A DNA stretch of 64,000 bases, taken from positions 1 to 64,000 of the forward strand of contig NZ_JADKSG010000002.1 of the NCBI RefSeq assembly GCF_015350805.1, written 5' to 3'. The DNA is from Herbiconiux sp. VKM Ac-1786. GTDB taxonomy: Bacteria; Actinomycetota; Actinomycetes; Actinomycetales; Microbacteriaceae. Below, piece by piece: positions 56,093-64,000 of the stretch (the first letter of the stretch is position 1; the number at the start of each line of letters is the position of its first letter). The position numbers and the translations under genes are program-made. The notes under the pieces were generated by a model. The model was not told where the DNA came from. It did not search any database and saw only the letters and a list, made by a program, of their open reading frames with translations.

Positions 56093-56740
56093 ATGGTCCG
56101 AACCGCGCTCTCCGTCATCGCCGGCGCGACCGTCGTCGGCTTCGCCGCGCTGACCGCACTGGCGCCGCCGCCCCTGCCCGTCGAGTCCCCGTTCGAGCAG
56201 GAGATCGAGGTGGCGCAGGCGGCCGCCGGCCCCGACTCGGTCGGGCAGACGTTCACCGTGCCCGGCGGGGTGGCGGGAGCATCCGTCGCCCGTGACTCGT
56301 ACGACGCCGTCTCGGGTCTGCAGAACCTCTCGAAGGGCAGCACCAACCGCGACTGGGCGGTGCTCGTGCTCTACATGGCCGGCTTCCCGACGAGCGAGTC
56401 GAACATCACGGTGATGATGCGGTGGATGCGCCAGGAGAACGGCCCCGACGACTGGTGGCTGCGCAACAACCCGCTGAACAACGGCTGGGGCTCGGGCGGC
56501 GGCTCGGGGCTCGGCAGCTACGACACGCTCGTGACGGCGGCGGCGAACGTGGGCAACGCGCTGCACGGCAACCCGGGGTACTCGGCGATCGTGGCGGGGT
56601 TCTCGACCTCGGCGCCGACGGGGCAGATCGAGGCGGCCATCTGGGCGTCGCCCTGGGCGACCTCGCACTACGGCAACGGCTCGCACTGGTCGCAGTCGCC
56701 GGTGCCCGTGTACGCGTCGCCGCCCGGCACCTGGGGCTGA
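56093..56740 (+). CDS. Secreted protein of unknown function, possibly lysozyme-like
   Basis: The 215-residue product has an N-terminal hydrophobic segment (residues 4-25) that serves as a signal peptide or anchor, then a linker and a compact C-terminal domain from about residue 75. That domain contains MMRWMRQENGPDDWWLRNNPLNNGWG and a region ending in a Trp/Ser/Tyr-rich AIWASPWATSHYGNG. The order of E-N-G, N-N-P-L-N and the S-x-W-x-T-S-x-Y motif recalls actinobacterial peptidoglycan-active domains, with Glu as a possible acid, but I cannot name a family. It begins 7 bases after ppc. Confidence 0.8.
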   Translation: MVRTALSVIAGATVVGFAALTALAPPPLPVESPFEQEIEVAQAAAGPDSVGQTFTVPGGVAGASVARDSYDAVSGLQNLSKGSTNRDWAVLVLYMAGFPTSESNITVMMRWMRQENGPDDWWLRNNPLNNGWGSGGGSGLGSYDTLVTAAANVGNALHGNPGYSAIVAGFSTSAPTGQIEAAIWASPWATSHYGNGSHWSQSPVPVYASPPGTWG

Positions 56741-56751
56741 GCGGCTTTCGC

Positions 56752-56757
56752 TAGCGT
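56752..56757 (+). promoter_or_regulatory. -10 element (TAGCGT), leaderless promoter
   Basis: TAGCGT lies six bases before ATG 56764 of the oxidoreductase gene; no Shine-Dalgarno is needed at this spacing. Confidence 0.6.
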
Positions 56758-56763
56758 GGGGGC

Positions 56764-57798
56764 ATGACCTCCGCACCCCTCCGCACCGCTGTCATCGGCT
56801 ACGGCCTCGGCGGGCGCGTCTTCCACACGCCGTTCCTCGCGGCGTCGCCCGACTATTCGCTCGACGGGGTCGTGACGGGTTCACCTGAGCGGGCGGCGGC
56901 GGTGCGCGAGCAGTACGGCGACATCGTGATCCCGGATGCGGATGCCCTCCTCGCCCGCGCCGGTGACTTCGACGTGGTGGTCGTCACCACCCCGAACGCC
57001 ACCCACGCGCCGCTCGCGCACCGGGCCCTGGATGCCGGACTGCACGTCGTCGTCGACAAGCCCTTCGCCCTGACCGCGGCCGACGCCACCGCACTCGTGG
57101 AGCACGCCGCGGCGGTGGGCCGCACGATCTCGGTCTTCCACAACCGGCGCTGGGACGGCGACTTCCTCACGGTGCGCCGCGTGATCGACGAGGGACTCGT
57201 CGGGTCTGTGCGGGTGTTCGAGTCGGCGTTCGAGGTGTGGAAGCCGACGCTCGGCGCCAAGAAGTGGAAGGAGGGCGCGGCGGCCGCCGACGGCGGGGGA
57301 GTGCTCTTCGACCTCGGTCCGCACGTCGTCGACCAGGCGCTGCAGCTGTTCGGGCCCGTCGCCGAGGTGCACGCCGAGCTCGACGCGCGGCGCGACGGCG
57401 CGGTGGCCGACGACGACGCCTTCGTGACACTGCGGCACGAGAACGGCGTGCGCTCGCGCCTCTGGACGAGCGTCGTGGCGCCGTCGCCCCGCCCGCGGTT
57501 CCGGGTGATCGGCTCGTCGGCGGTGTTCGCGACCCGGGGGCTCGACCCGCAGGAGGCGCAGCTCGCGGGCGGCGCGACCCCCGGCGACCCGGGCTACGGC
57601 CTCGAGGGCGCGGCGGTCGGGGTGCTCTCGCGACCCGGCGCGCCCGACGAGGAGCTTCCGCTGGACGCCGGCGACTACCCGGCCTTCTACCGCGGTTTCG
57701 CGGCCGCCGTGCTCGCGGGCGAACCCGTGCCGGTCGCGCCCGAGGACGCCGTCGAGGTGCTGCGGATCATCGAGGAGGCGCACCGGCAGGGGCGGTAG
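56764..57798 (+). CDS. Gfo/Idh/MocA family oxidoreductase (scyllo-inositol dehydrogenase-like)
   Basis: A 344-residue NAD(P)-dependent dehydrogenase: AVIGYGLGGRVFHTPFL at the N-terminus, VDKPFALTAADA with the catalytic Lys, FHNRRWDGDFLTVR, and GGVLFDLGPHVVDQAL. The G-x-x-FH-x-PFL and NRRWD motifs are those of the YdgJ/IolW group, which reduce inosose to scyllo-inositol. The substrate is inferred from family only. It is a single gene with its own leaderless promoter. Confidence 0.88.
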   Translation: MTSAPLRTAVIGYGLGGRVFHTPFLAASPDYSLDGVVTGSPERAAAVREQYGDIVIPDADALLARAGDFDVVVVTTPNATHAPLAHRALDAGLHVVVDKPFALTAADATALVEHAAAVGRTISVFHNRRWDGDFLTVRRVIDEGLVGSVRVFESAFEVWKPTLGAKKWKEGAAAADGGGVLFDLGPHVVDQALQLFGPVAEVHAELDARRDGAVADDDAFVTLRHENGVRSRLWTSVVAPSPRPRFRVIGSSAVFATRGLDPQEAQLAGGATPGDPGYGLEGAAVGVLSRPGAPDEELPLDAGDYPAFYRGFAAAVLAGEPVPVAPEDAVEVLRIIEEAHRQGR

Positions 57799-57884
57799 GG
57801 GGCGACCTCCGACATACTGGACGGAGGACTCGACCCGAACGGCTCCGACCTCCGCACGACCGCTCCCCTCAGGAAGGCCGCTCT

Positions 57885-59435
57885 TTGTTCCCGTTCGACT
57901 CCCTCATCATCGTCGCCGTCGTCGGCATCGTGGTGCTGATCGCGCTGATCGTGGTCATCACCCTGCTCCGCGGCATCAAGGTCGCCAAGCCCGACGAGGC
58001 GATCATCGTCACCTCGCGCCAGAAGGCCGTCAAGTCGGGCCAGACCGCGCTGGAGGAGACCGAGAACGCCGGCCAGCGCGTCGTCTTCGGCTCGCGCGTG
58101 TTCGTCAAGCCCATCGTCGAGGCCCACTTCAAGCTCTCGCTGCGCAGCCGGCAGCTGAACGTGCAGGCGACCGCCCAGACGAAGGACGCCATCACCATCA
58201 AGGTGAACGCCGTCGCCGTGGTGAAGGTCGGTGGCTCCGAGTCGATGGTGCGCGCCGCCGCCCAGCGCTTCCTGAACCAGCAGGACCAGATCGAGACCTC
58301 CACCGAGGAGGTGCTCTCGGGTTCCGTGCGCTCCATCGTCGGCCAGCTGACGGTGACCGAGATCATCACGAACCGCCAGGCCCTGCAGGGCCAGGTGCTC
58401 GACGCCGTGCGCGAATCGCTCGACGTGCAGGGCCTGCAGATCGACACGCTCCAGATCAAGGAGATCGACGACGACAACGGCTACATCCGCGACCTCGGTC
58501 GTGCCGAGGCCGCCCGCGTGAAGCAGGTCGCCGAGGTCGCCGAGTCGGTGGCCCGCCGCACCTCCGAGGAGGCCCGGATCGAGGCCGACCAGGCCGTCGC
58601 CGAGCAGCAGCGCAAGCTCGACCTGCGGAACGCCGAGATCCAGAAGGAGACCGACAAGGCCCGCGCCGAGGCCGCCGCCTCCCGCCCGCTGGCCGAGGCG
58701 ATCTCGCAGCAGGAGGTCATCGCGCAGCAGGAGATCACCGCCGGGAAGCGCGTGGGCCTGCGCAAGCAGGAGCTCGACGCCGAGATCCGCGCCGTGGCCG
58801 ACGCCGAGGCGTACTCGCTGGAGAAGAAGGCGCAGGCCGACGCGGCCGCCGCCGTCGCCGCCGCGGTCGCCGAGCGCGACCGCCGCAAGGCGCAGGCCGA
58901 GGCCGTCGAGGCCGAGGGCATCGCCGAGCGCAACCGCCGCCGCAGCGCGGCCGAGGCGACCGAGGCCGAAGGTGTGGCCGAGAAGAACCGCCGTATCGCC
59001 GCCGCCGAGGCGCTCCGGGCCGAGGGTGAGGCCGAGGCCAACTCGATCCGCGTCAAGGGTGCCGCCGAGGCGGAGGCCACGCGCGCCCAGGCCGACGCCC
59101 TCGAGGAGCGCGCCGACGACCTGCTGCGCCAGCAGGTGATCGGGCAGCTGCCCGCGATCGTGCGCGCGGCCTCCGAGCCGCTCGCCGCGATCACGAACAT
59201 GACGGTCATCTCCAACGACGGCAACGGCGTCGAGCAGGTCGGCGGCAACGTCGCGAGCCAGCTTGCCTCGTCGATGCAGATCGTGAAGGACCTCGTGGGC
59301 ATCGACATCGCCGAGATCGTCACCGGCCGCGCCTCGGGCGCCGCCGCCGGTGCGGCCGCGGGCCGAGCCCTGGTCGACGCGGGCGCCGCCCCCGCCGCCC
59401 CGCGCACGGCCCCCAGCCCCGACGCCGCCATCTGA
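57885..59435 (+). CDS. Flotillin family membrane scaffold protein
   Basis: The product (516 aa) starts at TTG 57885, seven bases behind AGGAAGG. It has one N-terminal membrane segment (residues 6-30), an SPFH/band-7 domain to about residue 200, and a long Ala/Glu-rich coiled coil with repeated EAEGIAE, EAEGVAE and RAEGEAE units to about residue 410, then a short tail. Flotillins organise membrane microdomains. A perfect terminator follows. The alternative start codons upstream belong to another gene. Confidence 0.92.
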   Translation: MFPFDSLIIVAVVGIVVLIALIVVITLLRGIKVAKPDEAIIVTSRQKAVKSGQTALEETENAGQRVVFGSRVFVKPIVEAHFKLSLRSRQLNVQATAQTKDAITIKVNAVAVVKVGGSESMVRAAAQRFLNQQDQIETSTEEVLSGSVRSIVGQLTVTEIITNRQALQGQVLDAVRESLDVQGLQIDTLQIKEIDDDNGYIRDLGRAEAARVKQVAEVAESVARRTSEEARIEADQAVAEQQRKLDLRNAEIQKETDKARAEAAASRPLAEAISQQEVIAQQEITAGKRVGLRKQELDAEIRAVADAEAYSLEKKAQADAAAAVAAAVAERDRRKAQAEAVEAEGIAERNRRRSAAEATEAEGVAEKNRRIAAAEALRAEGEAEANSIRVKGAAEAEATRAQADALEERADDLLRQQVIGQLPAIVRAASEPLAAITNMTVISNDGNGVEQVGGNVASQLASSMQIVKDLVGIDIAEIVTGRASGAAAGAAAGRALVDAGAAPAAPRTAPSPDAAI

Positions 59436-59456
59436 GCGGGACCGCCACCATTCGAT

Positions 59457-59501
59457 CCGGGCGCCGCCCCTCCACGCCTAGGCGGGAGGGGCGGCGCCCG
59501 G
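59457..59501 (+). terminator. Terminator of the flotillin gene
   Basis: A perfect 17-bp stem (CCGGGCGCCGCCCCTCC and its complement) closes an 11-nt loop. It ends exactly before the -10 element of the next gene. Confidence 0.75.
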
Positions 59502-59507
59502 TAGCGT
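59502..59507 (+). promoter_or_regulatory. -10 element (TAGCGT), leaderless promoter
   Basis: TAGCGT is followed by seven bases and ATG 59515. A GTG inside the element (59506) is in frame but too close to be a start. Confidence 0.55.
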
Positions 59508-59514
59508 GAGCGCC

Positions 59515-60537
59515 ATGGCTAGTGAGGCGACCACGGTCGACGTCGACGGACCGCACGGCACCCGCGAGGTGCGCATCTCGAGCCCGTCGCGGCTCGTCTT
59601 CCCCGAGGCGGGCATCACCAAGCTCGGCCTCGCCGAGTACCACATCGCCGTGGGGGAGGCCTTCCTCGCCGCCAACGGCGACCGGCCGATCTCGCTGCAG
59701 CGCTTCGGCGGCGACATCCACGGCGACCAGTTCTTCTCGAAGAACCCGCCGAAGGGCGCGCCCGACTACGTGCGCTCGGAGACGGTGACCTACCCGAGCG
59801 CCCGGGCGCATCCGCAGATCGTCATCGACGAGACCGCCGTGACGGTCTGGGCGGTGCAGATGAACACGGTCGTCTTCCACCCCTGGGCCTCGCGGGCCGA
59901 GACGAGCGACTTCCCCGACCAGCTGCGCATCGACCTCGACCCGCAGCCCGGCACCGACTTCGGCGACGCCGTGCCGATCGCCTTCGAGCTGCGGACGGTG
60001 CTCGCCGACGCCGGCCTCGAGGCCTTCATCAAGACCTCCGGCAACCGCGGCCTGCACGTCTTCGCGCCGATCGAGCCGACCCGGGAGTTCCTCGACGCGC
60101 GGCACGCCGTGATCGCGGCCGCCCGCGAGCTCGAACGGCGGATGCCCGAGCAGGTCACCACGAACTGGTGGAAGGAGGAGCGCGGGCAGCGCGTCTTCGT
60201 CGACTTCAACCAGGCCAACCGCGACCGCACCATGGCGGGTGCGTACAGCCCGCGGGCGCTCGCGCACGCTCCCGTCTCCTGTCCGATCGGCTGGGACGAG
60301 CTGCCGGGCGCCGACCCCACGGCGTTCACCGTGCTGACGGTGCCCGAGCGGCTGCGCACGGTGGGGGACCCGTGGGCGGGGATGGCCGAGCGTCCGGGAA
60401 CCATCGACGTGCTGCTGGAGTGGTGGGCGCGCGACCTCGAGTCGGGGCTCGGAGAGCTGCCGTTCCCGCCCGACTACCCGAAGATGCCCGGCGAGCCGCC
60501 GCGCGTGCAGCCGAGCCGCGCCCGGCACGACGACTGA
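59515..60537 (+). CDS. LigD-type polymerase domain protein (NHEJ polymerase)
   Basis: This stand-alone polymerase domain of bacterial non-homologous end joining has 340 residues. The metal-binding motif RIDLDPQPG is near residue 140, and KTSGNRGLHVFAPI, SRLVFPEAGITK and DFNQANRDRTM are typical of LigD-Pol. It would fill gaps or add nucleotides at DNA ends. The ligase domain is in a separate convergent gene just downstream; no Ku gene is in the window. Leaderless start at ATG 59515. Confidence 0.9.
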   Translation: MASEATTVDVDGPHGTREVRISSPSRLVFPEAGITKLGLAEYHIAVGEAFLAANGDRPISLQRFGGDIHGDQFFSKNPPKGAPDYVRSETVTYPSARAHPQIVIDETAVTVWAVQMNTVVFHPWASRAETSDFPDQLRIDLDPQPGTDFGDAVPIAFELRTVLADAGLEAFIKTSGNRGLHVFAPIEPTREFLDARHAVIAAARELERRMPEQVTTNWWKEERGQRVFVDFNQANRDRTMAGAYSPRALAHAPVSCPIGWDELPGADPTAFTVLTVPERLRTVGDPWAGMAERPGTIDVLLEWWARDLESGLGELPFPPDYPKMPGEPPRVQPSRARHDD

Positions 60538-60560
60538 GGCGGGTCGCGGGGGGAGCGGGC

Positions 60561-61646
60561 CTAGATCAGCACGTCGCCGAGGTCGTACGCGATCGGCCGG
60601 TCGAGCTGTTCGAAGGTGCACGAGCGCGCCTCGCGGTCGGGCCGCCAGCGCTCGAACTGCACCGTGTGGCGGAAGCGCATGCCCTCCATCTGGTCGTAGC
60701 GCACCTCCGCGACGAGCTCGGGCCGCAGCTTCACGAACGACACGTCCTTGCCCGAGGAGAAGCGGCTGCGCTCGCCCTCGCCGAGCACCGGGTGCCCCTC
60801 GGCGTCGCGCTCGACGTACGGCTCCAGCTCGTCGATCAGCTCGAGCCGGCGCTTGTCGGTGAACGCCGAGGCGCCGCCGACCCCGCGCAGGTCGCCTCGG
60901 CCGTCGCCGTCGTAGAGCCCGAGCAGCAGCGAGCCGACGCCGTGGCCGCTGGCGTGGATGCGGTAGCCCGTCACGACGACGTCGGCCGTGCGGTGGTGCT
61001 TCACCTTCAGCATCACCCGCTTGCCCGGCGCGTAGGCCGCCGCGAGCGGCTTCGCGACGACACCGTCGAGCCCGGCGCCCTCGAATTCCTCGAGCCAGCG
61101 CCGGGCGAGCTCGACGTCGGCCGTGGTGCGCGAGAGGTGGAACGGGGCCGGCAGGCCGGCGGCGAGCTGCTCGAGCGCGTCGCGGCGGGCCGAGAACGGC
61201 TGCTCGAGCAGCGACTCGTCACCCCGCTCGAGCAGATCGAACGCGACGAAGAGCGCCGGCGTCTCGACGGCGAGCTTGGCCACGCGCGAGGCCGCGGGGT
61301 GGATGCGCTGCGAGAGCGCCTCCCAGTCGAGCTTCGCCCGGGCGCCCCCGCCCCCTCCTCCTCCTCCTCCTCCTTCGACGTCGATCGGCACGACGATCTC
61401 GCCGTCGAGCACACAGGGCCCGGGCAGGATGCGCGCCAGCGCCTCGGTGAGCTCGGGGAAGTAGCGGGTGAGCGGCTTCGATCCGCGGCTGCCGATCTCG
61501 ACCCCCGCCGCCGTGCCGGAGCCGTCGTAGGAGATGACGCCGCGGAAGCCGTCCCACTTCGGCTCGTAGACGAGCCCGCCCTCGACGCTCTCAGGCGCCG
61601 GGACGGCGGGGACGGCCTTGGCCAGCATCGGCGCGATCGTGCTCAT
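60561..61646 (-). CDS. ATP-dependent DNA ligase (LigC/LigD ligase type)
   Basis: A 361-residue ligase with the adenylation Lys in EPKWDGFRG (near residue 30), motifs GSRGSKPLTRYFPEL, DGEIVVP and KVKHHRTADVVVTG, and an OB-fold C-terminal half ending LRPELVAEVRYDQM...RHTVQFERWRPD. A run of ten Gly (about residues 92-101), coded by GGA repeats, interrupts the adenylation domain. It is convergent with the polymerase gene (23-base gap), and the two probably work together in end joining. Confidence 0.92.
   Translation of the reverse strand: MSTIAPMLAKAVPAVPAPESVEGGLVYEPKWDGFRGVISYDGSGTAAGVEIGSRGSKPLTRYFPELTEALARILPGPCVLDGEIVVPIDVEGGGGGGGGGGARAKLDWEALSQRIHPAASRVAKLAVETPALFVAFDLLERGDESLLEQPFSARRDALEQLAAGLPAPFHLSRTTADVELARRWLEEFEGAGLDGVVAKPLAAAYAPGKRVMLKVKHHRTADVVVTGYRIHASGHGVGSLLLGLYDGDGRGDLRGVGGASAFTDKRRLELIDELEPYVERDAEGHPVLGEGERSRFSSGKDVSFVKLRPELVAEVRYDQMEGMRFRHTVQFERWRPDREARSCTFEQLDRPIAYDLGDVLI
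61354..61374 (+). repeat. (CCT)7 microsatellite inside the ligase gene
   Basis: Seven CCT units read as GGA/Gly codons on the coding strand. Any change in unit number keeps the frame and only alters the length of the polyglycine stretch. Confidence 0.9.
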
Positions 61647-61724
61647 GCCTCGATCATGGCCCCGTCACGCCGCCGGGGCCAGGGTGCCGCCCGACAGAGG
61701 GGTGGCGGATGCGCGGCACCGGCA

Positions 61725-61730
61725 TACCGT
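61725..61730 (+). promoter_or_regulatory. -10 element (TACCGT), leaderless promoter
   Basis: TACCGT lies six bases before ATG 61737 of the phosphatase gene, in the space between divergent genes. Confidence 0.6.
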
Positions 61731-61736
61731 GAAGGG

Positions 61737-62468
61737 ATGGGCGCGAGAGAACTGTGGCTGGTGCGGCACGGCGAGAGCAGGGCGAACGTGCTGGCCACGG
61801 CCGCCCAGGAGGCCGGCGACGAGCTGATCGAGGTCGAGTGGCGCGACGCCGACGTGCCGCTCTCGCCCCTCGGCGAGCAGCAGGCGGCGGCCCTCGGCGC
61901 CTGGATCGCCGAGCACGCCGCGTTCGGCGTGCCGAACACCGTGTGGAGCTCCTCCTACCTGCGGGCCCGCCAGACCATCGAGATCGCACTCGCCGAGGCG
62001 GGGGTCGAGCTGACCCCGCGCGTCGACGAACGGCTGCGCGACCGGGAGCTCGGGATCCTCGACCGGCTGACGGCGGTCGGCGTCGAGGCCCGGTTCCCCG
62101 CCGAGGCGGAGCGGCGCCGGTGGCTCGGCAAGTTCTACTACCGACCGCCGGGCGGCGAGTCCTGGGCCGACGTGGCGCTGCGCATCCGCTCGTTCCTGAG
62201 GGACGTGGACGACGTCGACGACGAGGGCACCGCGCTGGTGGCCGCGCACGACGCCGTCGTCATGCTGTTCCTCTACGTCTGCGGCGAGATGGGCGAGGAG
62301 GAGATCCTCGACTTCGCGCACGGCCACACTGTCACGAATGCCTCCGTGACCCGGCTGGTGCGCCCCTCGGGGCAGGGCCGGTGGCGGGTCGCGACGTTCG
62401 CCGAGCACGAGCACCTCGACGCCCTGGCGGCGCCGACCGAGCATCCGGGAGACACCGATGAGCAGTGA
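61737..62468 (+). CDS. Histidine phosphatase family protein
   Basis: A phosphoglycerate-mutase-like phosphatase of 243 residues. LWLVRHGESRAN (RHG, catalytic His) is at the N-terminus, SSSYLRARQTIEIAL follows, then RELGILD and the second catalytic His in LVAAHDAVVMLFLY. The substrate is unknown. An open extension upstream lies inside the polymerase and ligase genes and is rejected. The end overlaps the next gene by 11 bases. Confidence 0.92.
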   Translation: MGARELWLVRHGESRANVLATAAQEAGDELIEVEWRDADVPLSPLGEQQAAALGAWIAEHAAFGVPNTVWSSSYLRARQTIEIALAEAGVELTPRVDERLRDRELGILDRLTAVGVEARFPAEAERRRWLGKFYYRPPGGESWADVALRIRSFLRDVDDVDDEGTALVAAHDAVVMLFLYVCGEMGEEEILDFAHGHTVTNASVTRLVRPSGQGRWRVATFAEHEHLDALAAPTEHPGDTDEQ

Positions 62469-63390
62469 CCAGAGCGATTCGACGACGGCCGAGACCACGG
62501 CTCAGGATGCGCGGCCGCCCGTCGTCGTCACCCCGGCCGTGCTTCGTGAGTGGCCGCTGCCCGGCCCTGGCGCGTCGAAGTACGACCGGGGCCAGGTGCT
62601 CGTCGTGGGTGGCGACCGCCGCTCGCCCGGAGCCGCGATGCTCGCCGCCGAGGCCACCCTGCGGGTCGGCGCGGGGCGGTTGACCATGGCGCTCGCCGAG
62701 AGCGTCGCGCTGACGGCCGCCGTCGCGCTGCCCGAGTCGGGCGTCGTGCCCCTGCCCGAGCGCTCGGGGCACATCGACGGCGCCTCCCTCGACGAGGCCG
62801 CCGACGACCTCGGCTCGGCCGATGCCGTGCTGATCGGGCCCGGTCTCGATGACGCCGATGAAGCCACGCGGATGCTCGACCGTCTGCCCGGGCTCGTCGG
62901 GGAGTCGACCGTGGTGCTCCTGGACGCCTACGCGCTCGGCGTGCTGCCCGACTCGTCGGCGCGCCAGGCGCTCGCCGGCCGCCTGGTGCTGACGCCGAAC
63001 GTGGGCGAGGCCGGACGGCTGCTCGCGGCGACCGACGACGCCGAGCTCGCCGAGGGAGACGACCCCGACCTCGGCGAGGTCGCCCGCGCGGTCGCCCGGG
63101 AGTACGGCGCCGTCGTGTCGTGCCAGAACCGCATCGCCCACCCCGACGGCCGCCTCTGGATCGTCGGTACCGGACACGGCGGGCTCGGCACCTCCGGCAG
63201 CGGCGACGTGCTCGCCGGGGCGATCACCGGGCTCTGCGCCCGGGGCGCCTCGCTCGAGCAGGCGGCCGTCTGGGCGACGCACGCCCACGCGGCGGCGGGG
63301 GACCGGCTGGCGGTGCGGGTGGGGCCGCTGGGGTTCCTGGCGAGCGAGCTGCTCTCCGAGCTGCCGCGGGTGCTGGTCGAGGTCGGCTGA
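62458..63390 (+). CDS. nnrD: ADP-/ATP-dependent NAD(P)H-hydrate dehydratase
   Basis: NnrD repairs hydrated NADH and NADPH with ADP or ATP. The 310-residue protein has the ribokinase-like fold of the carbohydrate kinase-related family: KYDRGQVLVVGGD, GPGLDDADEA, LTPNVGEAGRLL, and the signature GTGHGGLGTSGSGDVLAGAITGL. The epimerase partner domain (NnrE) found fused in E. coli is missing, as is usual in actinobacteria where it may be separate. Starts at ATG 62458. Confidence 0.92.
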   Translation: MSSDQSDSTTAETTAQDARPPVVVTPAVLREWPLPGPGASKYDRGQVLVVGGDRRSPGAAMLAAEATLRVGAGRLTMALAESVALTAAVALPESGVVPLPERSGHIDGASLDEAADDLGSADAVLIGPGLDDADEATRMLDRLPGLVGESTVVLLDAYALGVLPDSSARQALAGRLVLTPNVGEAGRLLAATDDAELAEGDDPDLGEVARAVAREYGAVVSCQNRIAHPDGRLWIVGTGHGGLGTSGSGDVLAGAITGLCARGASLEQAAVWATHAHAAAGDRLAVRVGPLGFLASELLSELPRVLVEVG

Positions 63391-63431
63391 ACGGAGCCGG
63401 CCGGCCTCGCGGCGCCGCGCCGCGGCTTCGC

Positions 63432-64000
63432 TCAGTGGGACCGGTGCAGCGCGATCAGCTGCTCGGCCGAGTGGGCGAGGTGCTCGCGCACGGCGGGTTC
63501 GCCGCGCATCCGGATGCCCTCGAGCAGCCGATCATGCTGCTCGACCATCTCGTCGGCCGGGAGCAGGGGCCGCAGCTGGTTCAGGAAGAGCAGCAGCTCG
63601 CTCTCGAGCTGGGCGTGCGCCTCGGTGATGCGGGGGCTGCCGGCCGAGGCCACGAGCGCGTGGTGCAGGGCGGCGTGGGCGCTCTCGATGGCTCGGTGGT
63701 CGTCGGGGTGCCGCTCGCAGAGCTCGCGGAGCGCGGTGTTCGCGGCCACCAGTTCGGCCGGCAGGGGGAGCGGTGCTCCGACGGGTGTCCCGGTGCGCCG
63801 CCGCAGCAGGGCGACCGCCTCGCCCTCGAGAGCGGAGCGGTACTCCATCAGCGCGCGCACGTCGTCGTCGGAGAAGTCGCGCACGCGGGCACCCTTGTAG
63901 GGCTCGAACGTGACGAGGCGCTGCGCCGCGAGCAGCTGCAGGGCCGCGCGCACGGTGTGCCGGTTGACGCCGTGCTCGGCCGAGAGCGTCTCCTCGCGGA
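63432..64000 (-). CDS. GntR family regulator, FCD type (N-terminus outside window)
   Basis: The frame is open to the window edge. The visible part begins with the end of a GntR winged helix (REETLSAEHGVNRHTVRAALQLLAAQRLV) and continues into an FCD ligand domain (VRALMEYRSALEGEAVALL, AHAALHHALVASAG, EQHDRLLEGIRMRGEPAVREHL). An apparent start at 63953 lies inside the helix-turn-helix and is not real. It converges on nnrD, 41 bases away, with no clear terminator. Confidence 0.9.
   Translation of the reverse strand, partial: REETLSAEHGVNRHTVRAALQLLAAQRLVTFEPYKGARVRDFSDDDVRALMEYRSALEGEAVALLRRRTGTPVGAPLPLPAELVAANTALRELCERHPDDHRAIESAHAALHHALVASAGSPRITEAHAQLESELLLFLNQLRPLLPADEMVEQHDRLLEGIRMRGEPAVREHLAHSAEQLIALHRSH

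Noticed and set aside
63432-63953. A complete 173-residue regulator starting at 63953
   Set aside because: That start falls inside the GntR helix-turn-helix, and the frame continues in phase to the window edge.

Overview
The window is a high-GC stretch that looks like the chromosome of an actinobacterium of the family Microbacteriaceae. The evidence is the very high GC content, the frequent GTG starts, many ATGA/GTGA overlaps between genes, leaderless promoters of the form TAnnnT followed 5-7 nt later by a start codon, and the actinobacterial gene order tlyA-nadK-recN-pyrG-nudix-xerD-parA-scpA-scpB-rluB-tyrA-cmk-der. The genus cannot be fixed from the sequence alone.

Region 1 (1-15.2 kb) is core genome, all on the plus strand. 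It starts with the 3' end of a 5S rRNA and its terminator. Then come ribosome methylation (tlyA), NADP synthesis, DNA repair (recN), a multi-pass membrane protein of unknown role, CTP synthase, an ADP-ribose-type Nudix hydrolase, a Xer recombinase, a ParA ATPase with the condensin partners ScpA and ScpB, a pseudouridine synthase, prephenate dehydrogenase, cytidylate kinase and the double GTPase Der. Region 2 (15.3-18 kb) is a transition: a ROK sugar kinase, a TetR regulator with a candidate operator, tRNA-Pro(GGG) with a strong terminator, and a small F420/flavin-type oxidoreductase.

Region 3 (18-51.5 kb) is a large accessory block for carbohydrate use. It is built of separate modules, most with their own regulator: (a) LacI-PfkB kinase facing aldolase-Gfo/Idh/MocA dehydrogenase; (b) LacI-SDR facing a P-loop kinase and a mannitol-type dehydrogenase; (c) a kinase-HAD fusion facing lacI-phosphomannose-isomerase-like-ABC importer; (d) GatY-type aldolase-DeoR facing FGGY kinase-DeoR-phosphofructokinase-like kinase; (e) DeoR facing a rhamnulokinase-type kinase, a class II aldolase and two SDRs; (f) FGGY kinase-LacD-type aldolase-LacI. 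Only one importer is present, so the modules may serve related rare sugars or polyols. Palindromic operators overlap the -35 elements. The same operator core (GACAACGTTGTC) occurs in modules a and c, and related TGACA half-sites occur in modules b and f, whose LacI proteins are close paralogues. Very short reading frames precede and overlap several of these genes. A different cassette, AraC-VOC-UvrA-like, sits inside this block at 27-30 kb and suggests resistance to a DNA-binding compound.

Region 4 (51.5-64 kb) returns to general functions: a DEAD-box RNA helicase, PEP carboxylase (leaderless), a secreted protein, another Gfo/Idh/MocA oxidoreductase, a flotillin, a separate LigD-type polymerase convergent with an ATP-dependent DNA ligase, a histidine phosphatase overlapping an NAD(P)HX dehydratase, and a GntR regulator cut by the window end. 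I saw no insertion sequence, prophage, CRISPR array or riboswitch. The most notable non-coding stretch is 47.23-47.86 kb, an array of repeats that includes three 46-nt hairpin elements.
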